Assembly (NCBI GenBank): GCA_007693945.1
Contig: RECP01000044.1
Span: forward strand, 1 to 51,948
Reading direction: 5' to 3'
Length of the DNA stretch: 51,948 nucleotides
DNA from: Spirochaetaceae bacterium
GTDB taxonomy: Bacteria > Spirochaetota > Spirochaetia > DSM-27196 > PWMO01
Part shown: positions 41,450 through 50,001 of the stretch, piece by piece
Layout: every line of letters starts with the position of its first letter
Position numbering within the stretch: position 1 is the stretch's first letter
Position numbers and translations under genes: made by a program
The notes under the pieces: generated by a model
What the model was told of the DNA's origin: nothing
Seen by the model: only the letters and a program-made list of their open reading frames with translations
The model's database searches: none

Positions 41450-42676
41450 TCAGCTCAACGCTGACGAGATTCTCTGCACGGCGGCCTGCACACGTTCGCG
41501 GTGGTTGAAGGCGCTGATTCTGATGAAGCCTTCACCGCAGCGACCAAAGCCGCTGCCGGGCGTGGTCACCACGCCGGCCTTTTCCAGCAGAAGCTCGAAC
41601 AGGTCCCACGATCCGGCCCCCCGGGCATCTACCCAGATATAGGGTGCGTTGAGACCGCCGCTGCAGCTGTAGCCGATGGCCTGCATCGCTTCACGAATGA
41701 TGCGGGCGTTCTCCAGGTAGTAGTCCGACAGGCCGCGGAGTTCGCGCCGCCCTTCCTGGCTGCAGGCCGCCGCGGCCGCGCGCTGCACCGGGTACGAGAC
41801 GCCGTTGAACTTGGTGGTCTGGCGGCGGCTCCACAGGTCGCGAACGCTGTGGCCGGACCCGTCGGCCCGGTACGCGGTGCAGGCTCGCGGTACTACGGTG
41901 TAGGCGCAGCGCGTTCCGGTGAAGCCGGCGGTCTTGGAGAAGCTGCGGAATTCTATGGCCACCTCATCAGCACCCGGGATCTCGAAGATCGAATGCGGAA
42001 TCTGCGGATCCCGGATGAACTCAACGTAAGCCGCGTCAAACAGGATCAGCGCCTTGTGTGAACGGGCGTATTCTACCCACTGTGCCAATCGCTCGACGTC
42101 GGCCACCGCACCGGTGGGATTGTTGGGAAAACAGAGGTAGATCAGATCGACGGCCCGTTCCGGTGGTGGCGGGACAAACCCGTTTGCGGGGGTGCCTTCG
42201 AGGTAGACCAATCCTTCGTAACGGCCGTCTTGCCACGCTCCGGTACGGCCGGCCATTACGTTGGTGTCGACGTACACCGGGTAGACCGGATCAGGCACGG
42301 CCACCGTAATCGCGCTGTCAAACAGCTCCTGAATATTTGCGGTGTCACACTTCGCACCGTCGGATACAAAGACTTCATCGGCGTGTACATCAACGCCGCG
42401 TGGCCGATAGTCACCGGCTACAATTGCCTCGCGCAGGAAGTCGTATCCTTGCTCGGGACCGTAGCCGCGGAAACTCTCGTCGCGTGCCATCTCGTCGATG
42501 GCCGCGTGAAAGGCGGCGATTACGGTTGGTGTCAGTGCGCGAGTCACGTCACCGATGCCCAGTTTGATGATCTGACGGTCTGGATTGCGCTGCTGGAACG
42601 TTTCAACCCGCCGCGCTATTTCGACAAAGAGATACGACGACTGTAACTTGGTGTAATGCTCGTTTATCTGTATCAT
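41450..42676 (-). CDS. dapL: LL-diaminopimelate aminotransferase
   Basis: A 408-residue PLP enzyme. It carries IIKLGIGDVTRAL and GYGPEQGYDFLREAI, both characteristic of DapL, FPNNPTGAVA, and SFSKTAGFTGTRC with the PLP lysine. It makes LL-diaminopimelate directly from tetrahydrodipicolinate, replacing three enzymes of the succinylase route; DapL is known from spirochaetes, Chlamydia, plants and others. I use ATG 42676 rather than the longer open frame, because residues from MIQINEHYTKLQSSYLF align with the family start. Its partner murE is encoded in this window. Confidence 0.94.
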   Translation of the reverse strand: MIQINEHYTKLQSSYLFVEIARRVETFQQRNPDRQIIKLGIGDVTRALTPTVIAAFHAAIDEMARDESFRGYGPEQGYDFLREAIVAGDYRPRGVDVHADEVFVSDGAKCDTANIQELFDSAITVAVPDPVYPVYVDTNVMAGRTGAWQDGRYEGLVYLEGTPANGFVPPPPERAVDLIYLCFPNNPTGAVADVERLAQWVEYARSHKALILFDAAYVEFIRDPQIPHSIFEIPGADEVAIEFRSFSKTAGFTGTRCAYTVVPRACTAYRADGSGHSVRDLWSRRQTTKFNGVSYPVQRAAAAACSQEGRRELRGLSDYYLENARIIREAMQAIGYSCSGGLNAPYIWVDARGAGSWDLFELLLEKAGVVTTPGSGFGRCGEGFIRISAFNHRERVQAAVQRISSALS

Positions 42677-42735
42677 GGTGCTGCTTTCCTGTGGAGGCAT
42701 CTTAGATACAAGGCAGCAGAACTTCAAGAGGTATC

Positions 42736-43230
42736 ATGAGCGAACCGATGACGGCCGACCGGCTGCAGACACTGTACGACGAAGCGAGTGCCATCCTGCG
42801 TGAGAACGGGTCGCCCGGGGCGCGCCTGCATCGTATGTGCGACTACCTGCGTCAACGCGTATCCAGGTACGATTGGGTAGGATTCTACGTTGCGGTTCCC
42901 GGAGAACGGACGCTGGTGCTCGGGCCGTTCTCCGGCCAGCCGACCGAGCACCTTCGCATAGCCTTCGGACAGGGGGTCTGTGGCCAGGCGGCCGATCGCG
43001 AGCAAACCGTGATTGTCCAGGACGTCGCTGCCGAGAAGAACTACCTCTCGTGCAGTGTTCACGTGAAGTCGGAGATCGTTGTTCCGGTATTCTTTGAAGG
43101 ACGCCTTATCGGCGAGCTCGATATTGATTCGCATAGCGCCGAGGCATTCAATGATCACGACCGTGCGCTGCTCGAGCGTCTGGCGGCGGACGGGTCCGGC
43201 CTGGTTCTGCAGGTAGCCCCGCAGCAGTAG
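42736..43230 (+). CDS. GAF-domain protein, probable free methionine-(R)-sulfoxide reductase
   Basis: A 164-residue single GAF domain with YDWVGFYVAVP, LVLGPFSGQP, GVCGQAA and SEIVVPVFFEGRLIGELDID. This order is that of the fRMsr (MsrC) family, which reduces free methionine-R-sulfoxide. Two of the expected cysteines are visible, in GVCG and in LSCSVH; a third catalytic cysteine of the model enzyme is not evident. It could thus be an enzyme or a divergent sensor. It reads divergently from dapL (59 bp apart) with AGAGGT before the ATG and is convergent with dinB. Confidence 0.84.
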   Translation: MSEPMTADRLQTLYDEASAILRENGSPGARLHRMCDYLRQRVSRYDWVGFYVAVPGERTLVLGPFSGQPTEHLRIAFGQGVCGQAADREQTVIVQDVAAEKNYLSCSVHVKSEIVVPVFFEGRLIGELDIDSHSAEAFNDHDRALLERLAADGSGLVLQVAPQQ

Positions 43231-43253
43231 GATTGCACCGTCGGCTGCCGGGG

Positions 43254-44492
43254 TCACGTGGCCCGGTTGCGTGGGCCTCGGTCTTCCGGCTCCGGCGGAC
43301 GCTCCGGATCGGGCAGCAGGCGCGCGCGGGTTACCGGCGGCGAGTCGGGACGCTTACGCCGCAGATCGACCAGCGCCTGCTCCACCTTGCGGCGCTTCTC
43401 TTCAGTCCGATCGCTGAACAGGTTCGCCTGCGCGTCGTGGTCCTGATCCGGCTCGATGCCGCTGACTCCCAAACCGATCAGCCGCAGGGCATCACGTCCG
43501 TTCCAGCGTCTGTCCAGCAGAAGGCGTGCCTCGCTGTAGAGTTCGTCGACCGATGAGAGATCGTGCTTCAGACTGCGCTGAGCGCTGCGGGTGGCGAAGT
43601 CGCTGTCGCGCACCTTGATAGTGACCGTGGCGCCGCGGCAGCGCTCTTCGCGCAAACGAAACATCACGTGTTCAGCAAGCTCCAACAGCGTCCGGTCTAT
43701 TAACTGTCGGTCACTGATATCGACCTCAAAGGTGGTCTCGCTGCTGATAGAGTGCGATCGCGACTCTGCGCTGTATATACCTGGATCGATTCCGCGGCAA
43801 ACGTTATAGAGGTAGTCGCCGGTTGATTCGCCGAAATGGCCGCGCAGAAACTCCAGGCGTGTTTCCCGCAGCGCGGCCACCGTATCAATTCTCAGCGTCT
43901 GCAGTCGCGTGAGCGTCTTGCGTCCGACACCCCATAGATCGCTGAGCTCCAGACCGAGCACGAAGTCCGCTTCATGTCCCGGATCCACAACGTACAGACC
44001 ATCCGGCTTGTCGTGGGCTGATGCCAGTTTGGCGACGTAGCGGGTAGCCGCAACGCCGACAGTGACGGTGAGGCCGGTGCGGTGCCTGACCGCCTGCTTC
44101 AACGCCGCGGCGGTCTTTCCCGGCGGCCCGAAGAGCCTGCGGGTACCGCTGAGGTCGAGGAATGCCTCGTCTACGCTGATCTGCTGTACGCCGGGAGTGA
44201 AATCGGCGAATACTTCCATCACCTGTTGTGACACTTCGCGGTAGCGCGACATGCGCACCGGCACGAAGATTCCGTGCGGGCAGCGGCTGTGGGCCTGCGA
44301 GACCGGCATGGCAGAGTGCACACCGTAGCTGCGCGCTTCGTAGGAGCACGCCGAGACAACACCGCGATGGCCGGGAAGCGCGCCGACAATCACCGGCCTG
44401 TCACGATACTGCGGGTTGTCGAGCTGTTCAACCGAGGCGTAGAAGGCATCGAGGTCACAATGGAAGACTACCGGATCAGCGGTGTCTATCAT
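43254..44492 (-). CDS. dinB: DNA polymerase IV (Y-family, DinB)
   Basis: A 412-residue translesion polymerase. The catalytic acids are in HCDLDAFYASVEQ and SVDEAFLDLSG, the steric-gate aromatic is in the first, and the helix-hairpin-helix LWGVGRKTLTRLQ and little-finger region are complete. The C-terminal tail is acidic and proline-rich with QANLF, a likely clamp-binding motif. It lies 12 bp downstream of the M28-like gene and is probably read from the same transcript. No LexA box was evident nearby, but I cannot exclude one. Confidence 0.94.
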   Translation of the reverse strand: MIDTADPVVFHCDLDAFYASVEQLDNPQYRDRPVIVGALPGHRGVVSACSYEARSYGVHSAMPVSQAHSRCPHGIFVPVRMSRYREVSQQVMEVFADFTPGVQQISVDEAFLDLSGTRRLFGPPGKTAAALKQAVRHRTGLTVTVGVAATRYVAKLASAHDKPDGLYVVDPGHEADFVLGLELSDLWGVGRKTLTRLQTLRIDTVAALRETRLEFLRGHFGESTGDYLYNVCRGIDPGIYSAESRSHSISSETTFEVDISDRQLIDRTLLELAEHVMFRLREERCRGATVTIKVRDSDFATRSAQRSLKHDLSSVDELYSEARLLLDRRWNGRDALRLIGLGVSGIEPDQDHDAQANLFSDRTEEKRRKVEQALVDLRRKRPDSPPVTRARLLPDPERPPEPEDRGPRNRAT

Positions 44493-44504
44493 GCGGAATC
44501 ATTC

Positions 44505-46706
44505 CTATAGGTCGTCTTGTGCGCGTATGAGGAGCTCGGTTGCCTCGATGCGCAGGTCGGGGCGGGTGACCACCACGTCCTCGCTGAGCCGCCTGCTCGT
44601 TGCGCGCAGCAGCAGATTGCCGCGGACCAGGTCCGGCACGGTGACGTCGATAGTGAACGGGTCCGGCGGCAGAACTCCCACGAATACCGTGGCCTGCTGA
44701 CCGCCGGCGCCCATCGACACAGGCAGGTTGGCGTCGTACAGCAACAGCGAATCGGTCGACAGAATCTCGACCTCGACGGTATAGAGCTCGGTGGCTGAAG
44801 AGACGGTATACTGCAGGCGGTTACGTTCCAGGAATGCGCTGCTGCGTCGCTCGATAGTCAACGGCGGCCGTTGGTCATCGAACGGCAGCTCCAGCGGGCT
44901 GCCGCTCCAGATTACCGTACGCTCACCGATCCGCAGCGGGACGCTTTGCAGCGGTTTCCCGTTGCTGCGTACATCGAGCCGGCGGCTGTTGTCGATCAGG
45001 CTGATTGTCTCGCGCAGCGTAATCGGTTGCGGGGCGTGCTCACCGTACGGCTGGTACTGCACAATCGCCAGACCGAGCCCCGCAGTGCAGAGCGCGGCCA
45101 CCGAAGCGGTAAGCTGCAGCACGAAACTGCGTCGCCCGAGTCGCGGATGGCGGACCAGGAAGTCGAGCCGCAGCAGCATCAACAGAAACGGCAGCATGAG
45201 CAGCGCAAACAGCAGGTTGCCACCGATCGGCGACAGCAGCAGTATCCGTCCGGTGCTGTACTCGCCGCTGGTGTAGACAAACCAGGCGCCGTAGAGCAAC
45301 GGCAGAGGGGCAACGGCCAGGCACACGACCTTCAGCGCCCGCTTTGGCACCACCGCAAACAGAAAAGCCCACAGGAACGCCCACAGGAAGTAGTAACTGA
45401 ACGAGATATGTACAACCGCCAGGGTCGCGATGCCGACAAACAGCACCACCAGGGCCGAAGCTGAGTAGAAGCTGCTGGTGGAGGCCAGCAGTGTGCGGCG
45501 CAGCGGCAGCATCGACAGGCTGAAGAGAAACACCGTCATCGACAGCTTGACGCAGAAGAACAACAGCGGCTGATGACGCCATAGCCCGGGGTAAGAGCGA
45601 AGATCAAGAAACCGCTCAATTGCGGCGGTTGCCGCCAGCAGCAGCACAAACAGCAGCAGGTAGACAGCCGGGACGCTCCAGATGTTGCGCAACATGGTGC
45701 GCGCATAGCGCTCTGCGCGGTGGCGAAAAGCCAGCGCGTAGAACAGCACCGCGGCTATCAGACCCAGAAAGATCATCAGGTAGAGCTGTTCGCCCAGCAC
45801 ATAGATTCGGTTGCCGAACTGGAAAAACACGTAGTGGCGATCCCAACCGGTCGGTATCCCATCCGTAAAACCGGCAATCAAGCGCTCCAGCCCGTCCAGC
45901 AATGCTTCAACCGGCTGAAGTGTCAACTCGGCAGGCCGCTCTCCAGGGCGGCTCTCGGAGCGGATGCCGATTGCCGCAGTATCAGCCTGCAGGAATGGAG
46001 CAATAGCCGGATCACGGGCCAGGCCGATTCGCCGGATCTGGCTGCGGATCGGCTGAGCGTCAAAATCAACACCGGTCGCATCGAGGGCGGCACCGAGCGT
46101 CTGCAGCAGCCACGCCGGCGCAACCGCCGCTCTGGCGGCGGTGTCGAGCACAAGCGGATCTCCGGGGCGCTGCAGGTCCAGGTAGAGGACCGCGGTGGGA
46201 CGGTCGGCTACCAGGCCGGCAACGTAGAGGCGGCTGCCCAGCGGGTAACCGGGAAGCGGTTCGCGCTCGGCTCCCAGAAACAGCAGCGAAACGGTTACCG
46301 GTGGCGGGTTGCCTGCCAGGACGGCGGCCAGCTGCAGGGCTGCGGCCAGTCCTATTGCTCCGTCGCGGTCGCGCTCGGCGCCGTATTGGTGGTTGAGCGG
46401 TACGGCGATGACCAGCCGATCACGGCGCATACCGGGAAACGTTGCCTCGATAACACGCGAAAACGAGTGCGCTCCGTCGAAGTCAGCAAATCCGCGTTCA
46501 ACCGTCGTGACACCCAGCAGTGCAAGTCGCTGCCGTATCAGCTCGCGTGTCCGCATTTCTCCGTCGCCGGCTTCATGGCGCGGATAGAAAGCCACGATCT
46601 GTCGCCAGGTCTCGACAAGATCGGGTATCTGCGCGAGATCGGGGGACTGTGCGAACGCACCGTTCCCTGTTATGATGCACAGAATGGCGACGGTGAGCAG
46701 TTTCAT
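44505..46706 (-). CDS. Membrane-bound M28-like peptidase domain protein
   Basis: A 733-residue protein with a signal sequence (MKLLTVAILCIITGNGAFA) and an exported M28-like fold (about 25-310). About eight membrane helices (340-590) and a C-terminal beta-rich exported part (600-733) follow. The M28 order of strands can be traced (LVIAVPLNHQYGAERDRDGAIGLAAAL and LLFLGAEREPLPGYPLGSR), but the metal-binding residues are not all standard: the usual HYD is NHQ, and the catalytic Glu-Glu pair is Glu-Arg. It may be an inactive relative. The frame is open to 46820, but only ATG 46706 gives the signal peptide. Confidence 0.78.
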   Translation of the reverse strand: MKLLTVAILCIITGNGAFAQSPDLAQIPDLVETWRQIVAFYPRHEAGDGEMRTRELIRQRLALLGVTTVERGFADFDGAHSFSRVIEATFPGMRRDRLVIAVPLNHQYGAERDRDGAIGLAAALQLAAVLAGNPPPVTVSLLFLGAEREPLPGYPLGSRLYVAGLVADRPTAVLYLDLQRPGDPLVLDTAARAAVAPAWLLQTLGAALDATGVDFDAQPIRSQIRRIGLARDPAIAPFLQADTAAIGIRSESRPGERPAELTLQPVEALLDGLERLIAGFTDGIPTGWDRHYVFFQFGNRIYVLGEQLYLMIFLGLIAAVLFYALAFRHRAERYARTMLRNIWSVPAVYLLLFVLLLAATAAIERFLDLRSYPGLWRHQPLLFFCVKLSMTVFLFSLSMLPLRRTLLASTSSFYSASALVVLFVGIATLAVVHISFSYYFLWAFLWAFLFAVVPKRALKVVCLAVAPLPLLYGAWFVYTSGEYSTGRILLLSPIGGNLLFALLMLPFLLMLLRLDFLVRHPRLGRRSFVLQLTASVAALCTAGLGLAIVQYQPYGEHAPQPITLRETISLIDNSRRLDVRSNGKPLQSVPLRIGERTVIWSGSPLELPFDDQRPPLTIERRSSAFLERNRLQYTVSSATELYTVEVEILSTDSLLLYDANLPVSMGAGGQQATVFVGVLPPDPFTIDVTVPDLVRGNLLLRATSRRLSEDVVVTRPDLRIEATELLIRAQDDL

Positions 46707-46715
46707 GCGTGGTTC

Positions 46716-46745
46716 AGGATAGGGAAAACGTTTCGTCTTAGTCAA
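46716..46745 (-). promoter_or_regulatory. Predicted promoter of the M28-like gene and dinB
   Basis: On the minus strand TTGACT (46740-46745), an 18-bp spacer and TATCCT (46716-46721), nine bases before the ATG at 46706. The expected leader is about 3 nt, with no ribosome site. Confidence 0.5.
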
Positions 46746-46770
46746 TATGGCTGCGAAGAAGGAGGCCGTG

Positions 46771-47280
46771 GTGGGAATTCTTCCTGAAATCGAGAGACGG
46801 ATCAGTGTGCGTGAATACACCGATCAACCTCTGGAGAAGCAGCAGATTGACAGAATCCTCGAGGCGGGGCGGCTGGCTCCGTCGGCCAAGAACCGGCAGG
46901 CGTGGCGGTTCATTGTGGTGCGGAATCCGCAGCTGCGGCAGAGTCTCAAGACGGCGTGTTTCAATCAGGAGTACGTGGGACAGGCGCCGGTGATAATCGC
47001 GCTCTGTACCACCAACGTCGATTACAAGATGCCCAACGGGCAACTCTCGTATCCGGTCGATCTCGGTATCGCGGCTTCGTTCATGATGCTGCAGTCCACC
47101 CACGAAGGGCTCGGCAGTTGCGTGGTGACGACGTTCGACGAAGCCGATGTCAGGGAGTTGCTGAGCGTGCCATACTCGATGCGGGTTGTGATGCTGCTGA
47201 CCATAGGCTACGCAAATGAACGCACTGAACGCGCGGCGCGCTTTCCGCTCAGCCGGATGGTATCGTACGACCACTGGTGA
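46771..47280 (+). CDS. Nitroreductase family flavoprotein
   Basis: A 169-residue FMN-dependent nitroreductase-like enzyme. The N-terminal ISVREYTDQPL and APSAKNRQAWRFIVV (FMN phosphate site), the GIAASFMMLQSTHEGLGSCVV core and the final VVMLLTIGYA are typical. The substrate is unknown; family members reduce nitroaromatics, quinones or flavins. GTG 46771 has AAGGAGG at ideal spacing, whereas the in-frame ATG at 46747 has none, so I choose the GTG. It is divergent from the M28-like gene. Confidence 0.87.
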   Translation: MGILPEIERRISVREYTDQPLEKQQIDRILEAGRLAPSAKNRQAWRFIVVRNPQLRQSLKTACFNQEYVGQAPVIIALCTTNVDYKMPNGQLSYPVDLGIAASFMMLQSTHEGLGSCVVTTFDEADVRELLSVPYSMRVVMLLTIGYANERTERAARFPLSRMVSYDHW

Positions 47281-47347
47281 TCGCGCCAGGCGGCGGCCGG
47301 CGCCCCGCCGGTTGGGAAATGGTAAGCTGTTGCCTCCCGACGGGAGA

Positions 47348-48457
47348 CTAGCTTGAGTCGCTGTAGTCAAACGTCAGCGACTGTTCTTCGCGATAACGCT
47401 GCTCGCCGAGCTCGATCAGCGTAGTGAGCAGTTCAGCGTACGGTACCCCGGCGGCTTCGCACATGCGTGGAAACATGCTGATCCTGGTGAAGCCCGGGAT
47501 GGTGTTGATTTCGTTGATATAGATCGTACGTTCGGGTTGCGAAACCAGGAAGTCCACGCGTGACATGCCCTCGACACCAATTGCCTGGTGTGCGGCCGCG
47601 GCGATACGCCGGATCTCGTTCGCTTCGGTTTCAGTGAGGCGGGCCGGGATCTGCAGTAGCGCGCCGTCAGGATCACGGTACTTGGCGTCGTAATCGTAGA
47701 AGCGGTGCGACGGGATGATCTCTCCGGGGGCATAGGCGGTAACCGACGCGTTGCCGATCACCGAGCATTCGATCTCCTGACCGCTGATGGCCGGTTCGAT
47801 CAGCAGCTTGGTGTCAAAACGCAGCGCGGCTTGCACGGCTCCGATGAACTGCCGCCGGTCGTCGACGCACGAAACACCAACCGATGATCCGGCTCGCGCC
47901 GGTTTGACGAACAGAGGATAGCCGAAGAGCTCTTGCGCCCGCTTGCTCAGGCCGGCAATATCCTTCCCGGACACGGTTGCCAGTTGCGAGCGGCGGACAG
48001 TGATCGAGGGCGTAACGGGCAGCCCGGCCGCCTGCCAGATGCGCTTGCTGATCTCCTTGTCCATCCCCACGGCGCTTCCGAGTACACCGGCACCGACGTA
48101 GGGCAGGTTGGCCATTTCCAGCAGCCCCTGCACCGTTCCGTCTTCGCCGAAGGTGCCGTGCAGTACCGGAAACACGAGATCGACCGGCAAGTAGGCGCCG
48201 TTGACCGAGAAGCCCGCCGCGGGGTGAATCGCGATCAGCTTTGTCTGGTCGCTGATGACCGAAAGTGCGGCGTCACCGTCGCGCACTTCGTCAATCAATG
48301 TCCCGGGCTGCAGGTACCAGCGTCCGGACTTGTCGATTCCGATCAGTAGCGGCCGAAAGCGTCCCCGGTCGAGATTGCGGATGATCGAGCGCACCGATTG
48401 CAGCGATACCTCATGCTCGCCGGACCGGCCGCCATACAGAAGAGCTACTGTCAGCAT
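47348..48457 (-). CDS. ddl: D-alanine--D-alanine ligase
   Basis: A 369-residue ATP-grasp enzyme that makes D-Ala-D-Ala for peptidoglycan. The family motifs LLYGGRSGEHEVSL, HGTFGEDGTVQG, VKPARAGSSVGV and the C-terminal YINEINTIPGFT are intact. The residue after EDG and the omega-loop region read as a D-Ala rather than D-lactate type, though this needs alignment. Its ATG overlaps the murE stop by 7 bp, so the two peptidoglycan genes are coupled. After its stop lies a short 5-bp hairpin (CTCCC/GGGAG) without a T tract. Confidence 0.95.
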   Translation of the reverse strand: MLTVALLYGGRSGEHEVSLQSVRSIIRNLDRGRFRPLLIGIDKSGRWYLQPGTLIDEVRDGDAALSVISDQTKLIAIHPAAGFSVNGAYLPVDLVFPVLHGTFGEDGTVQGLLEMANLPYVGAGVLGSAVGMDKEISKRIWQAAGLPVTPSITVRRSQLATVSGKDIAGLSKRAQELFGYPLFVKPARAGSSVGVSCVDDRRQFIGAVQAALRFDTKLLIEPAISGQEIECSVIGNASVTAYAPGEIIPSHRFYDYDAKYRDPDGALLQIPARLTETEANEIRRIAAAAHQAIGVEGMSRVDFLVSQPERTIYINEINTIPGFTRISMFPRMCEAAGVPYAELLTTLIELGEQRYREEQSLTFDYSDSS

Positions 48458-50001
48458 GCTGCGGTTTCCCCGGCGCCCACGGTGTATCCGAGAGACCTGA
48501 GCGCCTCTTCAGCCACGCGGCGTTCGTCCCACTCGACGGCGCCGCTGCGGTATATGATGCTGCCTTCATGGCCCTTGCCCAGCATTACGACCGTGTCGCG
48601 CGGGCCGGCAAGCGACAACGCTGTGCGGATCGCCTCGGTGCGATCGGGAATCAGCCGCAGTGTGTCACCCTCCGTGAGCCGTGGATTCTGCTGCACTGCT
48701 CCCTGGGCGATCTCACGCAGGATCTGCAGCGGATCCTCGCCGCGCGGGTCCTCGTCGGCCAGAATCAGGATGTCGCTGTAGCGCGCCGCGATAGCCCCCT
48801 GCAGCGGACGCTTGCGGGTGTCGCGTTCTCCGGCCGATCCGAAGACGGCGATCAGTCTGCCTGCGGTGTGACTGCGAAAGATCGGAAACACCTTCTGGAA
48901 TGATCCGGGGCTGTGCGCGTAGTCGACAATCACGCTGAACGGCTGCGAGCCGCTGATCGGGGCCATGCGCCCGACTACGGGATGCAGCGCCGCGATGGCT
49001 TCTTTGAGATCGGCCACCGGCAGCTGCAGCAGGCGTGAAACCGTCAGAGCGGCCGCCAGGGCGTTCTCCACGTTGAAGCGTGCCGGAGCGGCCACCTGAA
49101 CCGAGGTCTCACTGTGTGCGGAGCGGTCGAAGAACACACACTCGCTGGACTCGCTGCCGTAGCTGCAGCGAGTCGCGCGCAGTTCCGCGTCGCTGCTGTC
49201 GATAGCGTAGCGATAGACCGGCCTGTCGGTGACCGCCTCAAACCAGTGGTGGTTGGGGTCATCAGCGTTGACCACGCCGTAGCTGTCGGCATTGCCTCTC
49301 AGGGCGCGAAACAGGTTGGCCTTGTCGTCGCGGTAGCGCTCGAAGCTGCCGTGAAACTCAAGATGCTCGTGCGACAGGTTGGTGAATACGGCGGCGTCAA
49401 ATTCGATACCGTGCAGACGGGCGGTACGCTGCGACAGACCGTGCGAGGTAGTTTCGACCACCGCGTAGCGGCAATCGGCATCTACCATCGAGGCCAGGAA
49501 TCGCTGAATCTCGGGGCTCTCGGGGGTGGACTGACGCAGACGGTTTTTCTGCAACCCGGTGCCGGTGTCAATTGCCACGGTCGAGAGAAACCCGCAGCGC
49601 TTGCCGAGCCGCTGCAGTAACTGATAGATAAAATAGGCCGTGGTGCTCTTGCCGTCGGTCCCGGTAACGCCGATCAGGGCGAGCTTGTCCGCGGGCGCAT
49701 CGTAGAAGCGCGCAGCCGCCGCGGCCATCGCGACACGGCTGTTGGTTGCCTGAATGCAGACAACGCCGTGCGGGTAGTGGGGTAGCGGCGAAGAGTGTAT
49801 AATCGCGACAGCGCCGCGGGTGACGGCGTCTTCGACGTAGTGATGCCCGTCGGTATGATCGCCGGGGATCGCAAAGAACAGATCTCCCGGCTGGACCAGG
49901 CGCGAATCGTAACAGAGACCGCGAATACTCAGTTCGCGGTAGTTGAGAGTCCGCAGGGGCTCGACAGCGTCGATAATCCGCTGCAGCGGTAGTGGCGGCA
50001 T
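48451..50001 (-). CDS. murE: UDP-MurNAc-tripeptide synthetase (MurE)
   Basis: A 516-residue ligase that adds the third amino acid to the peptidoglycan stem peptide. ATP-binding GVTGTDGKSTT, ETTSHGL, FTNLSHEHLEFHG and MLGKGHEG are clear. The amino-acid-specificity motif reads DEDPRGEDP. It keeps the arginine of the DAP-type DNPR motif but has aspartate where that has asparagine, much like the DDPRGEDP form I recall from Thermotoga MurE. The diamino acid is therefore open (meso-DAP, ornithine or lysine). The ATG 50001 lies within 10 bp of the divergent methylase start. The longer open frame is not used. Confidence 0.94.
   Translation of the reverse strand: MPPLPLQRIIDAVEPLRTLNYRELSIRGLCYDSRLVQPGDLFFAIPGDHTDGHHYVEDAVTRGAVAIIHSSPLPHYPHGVVCIQATNSRVAMAAAAARFYDAPADKLALIGVTGTDGKSTTAYFIYQLLQRLGKRCGFLSTVAIDTGTGLQKNRLRQSTPESPEIQRFLASMVDADCRYAVVETTSHGLSQRTARLHGIEFDAAVFTNLSHEHLEFHGSFERYRDDKANLFRALRGNADSYGVVNADDPNHHWFEAVTDRPVYRYAIDSSDAELRATRCSYGSESSECVFFDRSAHSETSVQVAAPARFNVENALAAALTVSRLLQLPVADLKEAIAALHPVVGRMAPISGSQPFSVIVDYAHSPGSFQKVFPIFRSHTAGRLIAVFGSAGERDTRKRPLQGAIAARYSDILILADEDPRGEDPLQILREIAQGAVQQNPRLTEGDTLRLIPDRTEAIRTALSLAGPRDTVVMLGKGHEGSIIYRSGAVEWDERRVAEEALRSLGYTVGAGETAAC

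Noticed and set aside
45720..46787. 355-residue open frame on the plus strand
   Set aside because: It is antisense to the M28-like gene and has no family resemblance or ribosome site.
47333..47346. Terminator after ddl
   Set aside because: The stem is only 5 bp (CTCCC/GGGAG) and is not followed by a T tract.
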